From Treponema sp. (lineage in GTDB: Bacteria; Spirochaetota; Spirochaetia; Treponematales; Breznakiellaceae), in NCBI GenBank assembly GCA_031259215.1, contig JAIRLU010000054.1:1-39446 (forward strand): DNA of 39,446 bases, written 5' to 3'. Below, in pieces: positions 33,492 to 39,446 of the stretch. How positions within the stretch are numbered: the stretch's first letter is position 1; every line of letters begins with the position of its first letter. The position numbers and the translations under genes are program-made. The notes beneath the pieces are model-generated. The model saw only the letters and a list, made by a program, of their open reading frames with translations. It was not told the DNA's origin and did not search any database.

Positions 33492-33551
33492 ATAGGTGAA
33501 GAGGCAAGGCTTCCGAAACCTTCTCATGGTTCATGGGAATCACGAAAGCTC

Positions 33552-33713
33552 AATTTTCTTCCATCCGGACTATACCGTCGGCACCGGAATCTCACCGGTT
33601 CAGTTTAGGGTTTCTCTTTTTCCGTAAAAACCCTAAAGTCGCGGGCTATACCGCCGGTTGGGATTGGTACTCTACCATCGCAATGGTATGCACGCACCCG
33701 ACCCTGAAAATCG
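33552..33713 (-). ncRNA. FMN riboswitch (RFN element)
   Basis: On the minus strand the conserved FMN-aptamer blocks appear in order: GGGTCGGGTG, ACCGGCGGTATAGCCCGCGA, then ACCGGTGAGATTCCGGTGCC, GACGGTATAGTCCGGATG and GAAGAAAAT. The closing P1 stem is GATTTTC paired with GAAAATT. Two variable arms (ACCATTGCGATGGT and GGGTTTTTACGG...AACCC) fit the known secondary structure. It senses FMN and controls rfuABCD. Confidence 0.93.
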
Positions 33714-33720
33714 TACCTTC

Positions 33721-33750
33721 AAGATACTCCATTTACTACGGTGAAGTCAA
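33721..33750 (-). promoter_or_regulatory. Promoter of the rfu operon
   Basis: On the minus strand TTGACT (33745-33750), an 18-bp spacer and TATCTT (33721-33726). Transcription would begin a few bases before the riboswitch P1 stem. Confidence 0.6.
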
Positions 33751-33896
33751 GGAAGGATCCAGGTATGTCCAGAATCGATAGACGGGTCTCCCTCAAAGGA
33801 GCATAGACCCTCCCCTCTTGTTTCTGGGGGGTTCCCCTTGTAATCTTCCCGTATCCGATTTTCTTTTATAGAAGTATATTTTATGGAGGATTTTTC

Positions 33897-34676
33897 ATGG
33901 AGAATTTTTTAATTAATACCTTTGAACCACAAGAGGGTCTGTGGTACTGTTGGAACGTGAACGGCGCCTTGGGGTACCTGAAAAAAGAAGGATCCCTCTG
34001 GCAAACCGCTTTTCAGGTAGTGCTCTTTAAGGACATGACCGATGATTTCTACGGACCCTACGAGGCGGTTCCCCCAAAAGCGCTTCCCCGCTCGGTTATG
34101 GTAGGACCGGGAACCGGCCTTACCCTGCACCCGATGGTGAGTGAAAGACCCTACTTACTACCCATGCAGGAGAAGATCTGCCTGGTTCCCGCTGCAGAAG
34201 TTCGTTTGACCCTGCTGTTTCCGCCGGTGTTGTCCTTTGAGACGGTGGATAATCAGCGGATAGCTGCCTTCACGCCCTTCACCTGCTCGGAAGCCTGGTT
34301 TGGGGATGATACTGCATCGGGGATGCTCTGCATCTCCCTCCCAGCCCATTGCATCATCTGGGATCATGAGGCGGCCTGCACCGCCCCCCCCGCTTTGATC
34401 CGTTGCCCCTTGGTAATCCGGAACCGTTCCAAAACACCGCTTGAATTGGACCGCTTGGCTATTTATACTGAACCTTTGAGCATTTATGAACATGAGGGCA
34501 GCTTATGGTCCGATACGGTAGCTTTGGATTCCATCGTCGGGGGGAATATCGAAATGAATGTGCTCCCAGAGACACCCGAATCATACCGGAAGATCCGCGT
34601 AGCTGCACGGAACGGCATGAGAGATATACTCATCCGTCAAGGCGCGGACTTCATAAAGAACATAACCAGTCTGTAG
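33897..34676 (+). CDS. DUF432-like hypothetical protein
   Basis: A 259-residue protein without membrane segments. Its composition (IRCPLVIRNRSKTPLELDRLAIYTE, YEHEGSLWSDTVALDSIVG) and location directly before an MscS channel recall DUF432 proteins, which accompany mechanosensitive channels in archaea and bacteria; I am not certain of the family. ATG 33897 follows TGGAGGA. It ends 10 bp before mscS, so the two are cotranscribed and it may modulate the channel. Confidence 0.6.
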   Translation: MENFLINTFEPQEGLWYCWNVNGALGYLKKEGSLWQTAFQVVLFKDMTDDFYGPYEAVPPKALPRSVMVGPGTGLTLHPMVSERPYLLPMQEKICLVPAAEVRLTLLFPPVLSFETVDNQRIAAFTPFTCSEAWFGDDTASGMLCISLPAHCIIWDHEAACTAPPALIRCPLVIRNRSKTPLELDRLAIYTEPLSIYEHEGSLWSDTVALDSIVGGNIEMNVLPETPESYRKIRVAARNGMRDILIRQGADFIKNITSL

Positions 34677-34686
34677 GGAGCCATAC

Positions 34687-35517
34687 ATGGATACTACCAT
34701 TCTTTCAGAAGCGGTAACGCAGTTTTCCGAGGAAACCAAGCCTTTGGATCTCATCGTCAGGATCATGCAAACCCTGGTCATGGTTCTCATCATCCTCATC
34801 GTGTTTAACCTGATCCAGTTCATTCTGGGGAAGGTCCTCAAGGGCAGGATCAGCGAACAACGCACGTTCATAGTCAAGAAGGGCATCCGGTACACCGGGC
34901 TGGTCATGGCAGTCCTCTTTGTCTTTAAAACTATGGGTATTGATACTTCAGCTATCCTGGGAGCAGCAGGAGTTGCAGGAATTGTCTTTGGGTTTGCCGC
35001 GCAGACCTCCATGTCCAGTTTTATTTCAGGACTGTTCATCCTCTCGGAACGTCCTTTCCAGGTGGGGGATGCCATTACCGTGAATACCATCACCGGGATC
35101 GTCATGTCTATGGACCTGCTTTCCGTGAAGATCCGTACCTACGATAATCTTTTCGTCCGTATTCCCAACGAAACCATCATCAAAAGCAACCTGATAACCG
35201 TTACCCGGTTTCCCATACGGCGGATGGATCTCAGCCTCACCGTACCCTATGCGGAAAACCTGGAACGGGTTCGGGACGTCCTTTTGGATGTAGCAGCTCA
35301 GAACATCTACTGTCTTGACAACCCCCCTCCCCTTTTCGGGATAGATAAATTCGACCGGACCGGGGTGGTTTTGCTCTTTGGGGTGTGGTTTGAGAAGACC
35401 AACTATTGGAACATCAGGAATTCGATACTTATAGGCATTAAACAGCGGTTTGAACAGGAACATATTGAAATCCCTTATCAAAAGATTGATATTTGTATTA
35501 AGCAAGATGTTTCGTAA
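34687..35517 (+). CDS. mscS: MscS-type mechanosensitive ion channel
   Basis: Inner-membrane channel of 276 residues that opens when membrane tension rises. Membrane segments TM1 (about 24-46), TM2 (about 70-85) and TM3, the pore helix [28 protein letters not shown], are followed by the beta domain ([10 protein letters not shown], then VRIPNETI) and the C-terminal alpha/beta domain. ATG 34687 follows TAGGGAG. The next gene, ftsH, begins 14 bp after its stop. Confidence 0.93.
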   Translation: MDTTILSEAVTQFSEETKPLDLIVRIMQTLVMVLIILIVFNLIQFILGKVLKGRISEQRTFIVKKGIRYTGLVMAVLFVFKTMGIDTSAILGAAGVAGIVFGFAAQTSMSSFISGLFILSERPFQVGDAITVNTITGIVMSMDLLSVKIRTYDNLFVRIPNETIIKSNLITVTRFPIRRMDLSLTVPYAENLERVRDVLLDVAAQNIYCLDNPPPLFGIDKFDRTGVVLLFGVWFEKTNYWNIRNSILIGIKQRFEQEHIEIPYQKIDICIKQDVS

Positions 35518-35531
35518 TAAGGAGGGATTGG

Positions 35532-37454
35532 ATGGGTGAGCGAAAAAACAACAAGCATAAGGGGTTCAAATTCCCCTTTGGCGGTCCTCCGCTCCCCAAT
35601 CCCAAACCCTTTGGCGGCTGGAAATTCTCTATCATCTATATTTTGATCCTGGTGGTGGGGATGAGCCTCTTTAACTATGTCTTTATGAAACGGGTGAACC
35701 CGACCATTGATTTTTCCGAATTTAAGGCCAAGATCGCCTCTGGGGAGATTAAACGGGTGGAACTTACCGATTCCTATTTTACCGGCTATACTTCCCAGAA
35801 AAGGGAACTTCCTCCAGGGCCTTCTATTAGAAACCCCTACATGGCAACAGCAGAGCCGGTGTATCGTACGGTGCCCCTCAATGATCCGGATCTCATCAAG
35901 CTCATGGATGAAAAGCAGGTGGCCTATTACGCGGTTTCCCGGGAGGGAAGCGCCATCTTGAATATCATTTTTAGCTGGGTCCTGCCCATTGCCTTTTTCT
36001 TTTTCATTTGGCGTTTTCTCATGAAACGTTTGGGAAACATGGGGGGTAATGTGTTATCCGTGGGACAGAACCGGGCGGTGATCGTGGCGGAAGGGGATAT
36101 TGTTACCCGCTTCTCCGATGTGGCCGGGGTTGACGAGGCGAAGGAAGAACTGGTAGAGGTGGTGGATTTCCTCAAAAATCCCAAGAAATATACCGACATC
36201 GGAGGCAAGATCCCCAAAGGGGTCCTGCTCGTAGGGCCTCCAGGGACCGGAAAAACCCTCTTGGCCCGGGCCGTGGCAGGGGAAGCGGGGGTGGCTTTTT
36301 TCCGCATGAGCGGCGCGGATTTTGTGGAAATGTTTGTCGGCGTGGGTGCGGCCCGGGTTCGGGATCTCTTCAAGCAAGCCCGGGACAAGGCTCCCTGTAT
36401 CATCTTCATTGATGAGCTGGACGCCATCGGCAAGAGCCGGATCAATAACATCGCCGGAGGTAACGATGAGCGGGAACAGACGTTGAACCAACTGCTGGTG
36501 GAAATGGATGGGTTTGACGCCACGAGCGGCCTCATCATCCTGGCCGCCACCAACCGGCCCGATGTCTTAGATCCGGCTCTGCTGCGGCCCGGACGTTTTG
36601 ACCGGCAAGTGCTGGTGGACCGGCCTGACCTCAAAGGCCGGGAAGCGATCCTGCGGATTCATTCCAAGGCCGTCCGGCTTAGTCCTCAGGTGGACCTGGA
36701 TGCCATTGCCCGGCTCACTTCCGGTTTTGTAGGGGCCGACCTCGCAAACATCGTCAACGAAGCGGCGCTCCTAGCGGTCCGAGGAGGGAGAACCCAGGTT
36801 ATTCAGAAGGACTTTGAAGAGGCTATCGAGAAAACCGTGGCAGGACTCCAGAAAAAGAACCGCATCATATCCCCAGATGAACGCCGGATCGTGGCTTTCC
36901 ACGAAACCGGCCATGCCTTGATAGCAGCCTTTACCCCAGGTTCAGATCCGGTGCAGAAAATCTCCATTGTGCCTCGAGGTTTTGGAGCCCTGGGGTATAC
37001 CCTACAAATGCCGATAGAGGACCGCTACCTTATGACTGAAGAGGAACTTCTGGGTAAAATCGATGTGCTCCTCGGCGGCCGGGCGGCAGAGGAACTGATC
37101 TTCGGTAAGATCTCTACTGGCGCGGCCAATGATCTCACCAAAGCCACTGATATTGCCCGCCGGATGATCACTGATTACGGCATGAGCAGCCGTTTCAAAA
37201 ACGTGGCCCTGACCCAGCGCGGGGCAGGGATGTTGGGCGGGCCCCAGGCCTCGGAACCCCTGTTACACCGGGAATACTCTGAAGCAACCCAGCAGTACAT
37301 TGATGAGGAAATTGCCCATATCCTGGAAAAACAATACGCCCGAGTCAAGGACGAGCTTTCCCACAATAAGGCCCTCCTCAACACCGTAGCAGGTCTTCTC
37401 CTGGAAAGGGAATCTTTGGACGAAAAAGAGTTTAAGGACATTATTTCTGGGTGA
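35532..37454 (+). CDS. ftsH: ATP-dependent zinc metalloprotease FtsH
   Basis: Membrane-anchored AAA+ protease of 640 residues that removes damaged or short-lived membrane and soluble proteins. N-terminal membrane segment (about 31-50), periplasmic part, second segment (about 142-162), then the AAA module with Walker A GPPGTGKT (235-242), Walker B IFIDEL (291-296), the second region of homology ([19 protein letters not shown]) and the zinc site HETGH (457-461). ATG 35532 follows AAGGAGG. The C-terminal end is shorter than in E. coli. Third gene of the plus-strand group with mscS. Confidence 0.97.
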   Translation: MGERKNNKHKGFKFPFGGPPLPNPKPFGGWKFSIIYILILVVGMSLFNYVFMKRVNPTIDFSEFKAKIASGEIKRVELTDSYFTGYTSQKRELPPGPSIRNPYMATAEPVYRTVPLNDPDLIKLMDEKQVAYYAVSREGSAILNIIFSWVLPIAFFFFIWRFLMKRLGNMGGNVLSVGQNRAVIVAEGDIVTRFSDVAGVDEAKEELVEVVDFLKNPKKYTDIGGKIPKGVLLVGPPGTGKTLLARAVAGEAGVAFFRMSGADFVEMFVGVGAARVRDLFKQARDKAPCIIFIDELDAIGKSRINNIAGGNDEREQTLNQLLVEMDGFDATSGLIILAATNRPDVLDPALLRPGRFDRQVLVDRPDLKGREAILRIHSKAVRLSPQVDLDAIARLTSGFVGADLANIVNEAALLAVRGGRTQVIQKDFEEAIEKTVAGLQKKNRIISPDERRIVAFHETGHALIAAFTPGSDPVQKISIVPRGFGALGYTLQMPIEDRYLMTEEELLGKIDVLLGGRAAEELIFGKISTGAANDLTKATDIARRMITDYGMSSRFKNVALTQRGAGMLGGPQASEPLLHREYSEATQQYIDEEIAHILEKQYARVKDELSHNKALLNTVAGLLLERESLDEKEFKDIISG

Positions 37455-37545
37455 AGTCGGTTACGTGGCATGAGGGGGGTACGCCGGTTGGGGTTGTGGC
37501 AAGAAACACCGGGTTTGTAATACACCGTAGCGACTGGGTAAAGGG

Positions 37546-37575
37546 GAAGGGGGTTTTCTAGGCCCCTTCATTTTG
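37546..37575 (+). terminator. Hairpin between ftsH and mnmG, close to the mnmG start
   Basis: GAAGGGG (37546-37552) pairs with CCCCTTC (37563-37569), followed by ATTTTG. The T-run is weak. The stem lies where the mnmG ribosome site should be, 10 bp before the ATG, so it could also control translation. Confidence 0.4.
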
Positions 37576-37578
37576 TAT

Positions 37579-39446
37579 ATGGATTATGACGGTATCATTG
37601 TAGGCGGAGGCCATGCGGGCATAGAAGCGGCCTTGGCCTTTACCCGCCTGGGATTCACGGGGCTGCTCATCACCCAAAACCCTGACCGGATCGGCGCGCT
37701 CTCATGCAATCCTGCAGTGGGGGGACTTTCTAAAGGTAACCTGGTTCGGGAAGTAGATGCTTTGGGCGGCGAAATGGGGAAACTCATTGACACCAGCAGC
37801 ATTCAGTACCGGATCCTCAACCGTTCCCGGGGGCCTGCGGTACAAGCCCCCCGTGCACAGGCGGATAAATGGGCTTACCAGGCAGCGGCCCGATCCGCCC
37901 TGGAAAGCCAGAAGGGACTTTCGATCCTGATGGATACGGTGCTTGACCTTTTAGTGGCAGCATCTCCGGACCGTGTCCAGGGGGTCCTCACCGAGCGGGG
38001 GCGCTGCTTCCGCGCCCCGGTGGTGATCCTCACGACCGGTACGTTCATGGAGGGAAAGATCTTTATCGGCGACTATGACGCGCCTCAAGGCCGCCTGGGA
38101 GAAGGGGCGGCTCTAGGACTGGGGATCAGTTTGCGGCGCCGAGGGTTTCCCTTGGGTAGGCTCAAAACCGGTACCCCTGCTCGTATCGCGGGGAACAGTA
38201 TTGATTATGCCCAGTTGGAACGGCAGGATGGCGAAGAACCTGCGCCCTTTTCCTTTGATGTGGACCCTGGGGTCTTGTTAGACCGGCCTTCGGTTCCCTG
38301 CTGGATCACCTATACCACGCCCCAAACCCATAGGATCATCCGGGAGAATATCCATCGATCCCCCTTGTACGGCGGTAAAATCCGCGGGGTTGGTCCCCGG
38401 TATTGCCCCTCTATTGAAGACAAGGTGATTCGATTCCCGGAACGGGACCGGCACCATATTTTCATTGAGCCTGAAGGTCTTACCACCCATGAAATGTACC
38501 TGAACGGCGCCTCCAGTTCCCTCCCGGAAGAGGTCCAACAGGATTTCATCCACAGCATTCCCGGTCTTGAGGAAGCCCGGATCGTGAGACCCGCATACGC
38601 CGTGGAATACGATTACCTTGACCCCTTGGACCTCTTCCCCACCTTGGAATCCAAGCGTCTTAAAGGTTTATTCGTGGCAGGTCAGACCAATGGCAGTTCC
38701 GGTTATGAAGAGGCCGCGGCTCAGGGTATCATCGCAGGGATCAACGGGGCCATGCAGCTCCGGGGAGAGTCGCCCTTGGTTTTAAGCCGGGCTGAGGCGT
38801 ATATCGGGGTCTTGATCGATGACCTTACCACCTTGGGCACCACCGAACCCTACCGGATGTTCACCAGCCGGGCAGAACACCGCCTGGTATTACGCCATGA
38901 CACGGCGGATGTCCGGCTCTCTTCCAAGGCCCGAAAACTGGGCCTTGTGCAGGAACAGCGCTGGGAACGGTTCCAGCGAAAAACCCAAGCCCTGGAGGTG
39001 ATCCGGGAACTCTTGCGAAACCGCACCGTACCGGGTCTTCGGGAACAGGAGCGTTCCGGCGCTGCCTTGAGTCTCCGGCCTCATGGGGGCGCTACCCTGG
39101 AACGAACCTTGACGGACACGGCAGTGCACCTGGAAGAATTGCTCCCCTATGCCCCGGAACTCGCGGCCTATCCCCCGGAATGGCTTAATTCTGCGCGGCT
39201 GGATATAAAATACGCGGGGTATTTGGAAAAGGAAACCCGCGCGGTTGCCCGGAACGCCAAAATGGAAGCCATCAAGCTGGATCCGGCCTTAGATTACCGG
39301 TCCATCCCCGGTCTTTCCGCAGAATCCAAGGAGAAACTCTCCCAGGTTCAGCCCCTTACCCTGGGCCAGGCCGCCCGGATTCCCGGAGTCCGTCAGGGGG
39401 ATGTGGCGCTGCTCATGGTATTGGCCCGGACCAAGCACGCACCGGC
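37579..39446 (+). CDS. mnmG: tRNA uridine-5-carboxymethylaminomethyl modification enzyme MnmG (3' end outside)
   Basis: FAD enzyme that, with MnmE, modifies the wobble uridine of several tRNAs. The frame runs from ATG 37579 past the window end with 622 residues visible, close to the usual 620-640. It has the FAD-binding [52 protein letters not shown] and LKTGTPARI. The conserved catalytic cysteine sits in [10 protein letters not shown]. The late MnmE-contacting part ([10 protein letters not shown]) is present. A TTG at 37573 is another possible start. Confidence 0.97.
   Translation, partial: MDYDGIIVGGGHAGIEAALAFTRLGFTGLLITQNPDRIGALSCNPAVGGLSKGNLVREVDALGGEMGKLIDTSSIQYRILNRSRGPAVQAPRAQADKWAYQAAARSALESQKGLSILMDTVLDLLVAASPDRVQGVLTERGRCFRAPVVILTTGTFMEGKIFIGDYDAPQGRLGEGAALGLGISLRRRGFPLGRLKTGTPARIAGNSIDYAQLERQDGEEPAPFSFDVDPGVLLDRPSVPCWITYTTPQTHRIIRENIHRSPLYGGKIRGVGPRYCPSIEDKVIRFPERDRHHIFIEPEGLTTHEMYLNGASSSLPEEVQQDFIHSIPGLEEARIVRPAYAVEYDYLDPLDLFPTLESKRLKGLFVAGQTNGSSGYEEAAAQGIIAGINGAMQLRGESPLVLSRAEAYIGVLIDDLTTLGTTEPYRMFTSRAEHRLVLRHDTADVRLSSKARKLGLVQEQRWERFQRKTQALEVIRELLRNRTVPGLREQERSGAALSLRPHGGATLERTLTDTAVHLEELLPYAPELAAYPPEWLNSARLDIKYAGYLEKETRAVARNAKMEAIKLDPALDYRSIPGLSAESKEKLSQVQPLTLGQAARIPGVRQGDVALLMVLARTKHAP

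Noticed and set aside
1-39446. tRNA or rRNA genes
   Set aside because: No cloverleaf-like GTTCGANTC arm with matching acceptor stem or rRNA core sequence was seen on either strand.

Overview
The window most likely comes from a treponeme of the termite-gut / Treponema primitia type. This is inferred, not proven. The grounds are a riboflavin ABC importer of the treponemal RfuABCD kind, a type III glutamine synthetase, a RadC-like/DinG fusion helicase, a decayed chemotaxis receptor with spirochete-like wording, and above all a formate dehydrogenase / [FeFe]-hydrogenase cluster like the hydrogen-dependent CO2 reductase (HDCR) of homoacetogens. Genes are moderately GC-rich; the first 2 kb holds AT-rich islands.

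Layout. (a) 1-2183: the 3' end of a probable glycerate kinase gene runs into a row of three long, palindrome-rich sites that look like integron attC sites. They delimit two AT-rich cassettes. Both cassette genes are broken: a zinc-ribbon membrane protein by an in-frame TAG, a small P-loop kinase by a frameshift. Each cassette carries its own private inverted repeat beyond the core boxes. (b) 2546-5926, minus: an FGGY sugar kinase and two CUT1 sugar permeases, with no binding protein or ATPase. (c) 6388-8643: chemotaxis-receptor remnant, THUMP-type RNA methyltransferase, TetR regulator. (d) 9101-15871: sigma70-like promoter, 200-nt leader, fdhF (Cys form), hycB, a degraded stretch (possible fdhD remnant), a reduced HycB, a second full HycB, hydA, then mobA for the molybdopterin cofactor. 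Together these would make a soluble H2:CO2 oxidoreductase that produces formate for acetogenesis. (e) 15894-20898: an IS5-type ORFA fragment, then minus-strand nitrogen genes glnN, glnK (no Tyr51) and amtB. (f) 21653-24860: JAMM-DinG helicase and an interrupted RAYT-like gene. (g) 25308-28497: an unrecognised 690-residue protein and a DUF2804 protein. (h) 28757-33750, minus: rfuABCD behind a promoter, FMN riboswitch and intrinsic terminator. (i) 33897-39446: a DUF432-like protein, MscS channel, FtsH and mnmG (cut by the window end).

Five intergenic copies (6012, 12191, 16341, 21365, 25188) of a ~111-132-bp element made of three consecutive hairpins are scattered through the window. Their stems show compensatory changes. 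Their two ends are inverted copies of one another, as in a MITE or REPIN. Several neighbouring genes are decayed, so this region has been repeatedly rearranged.
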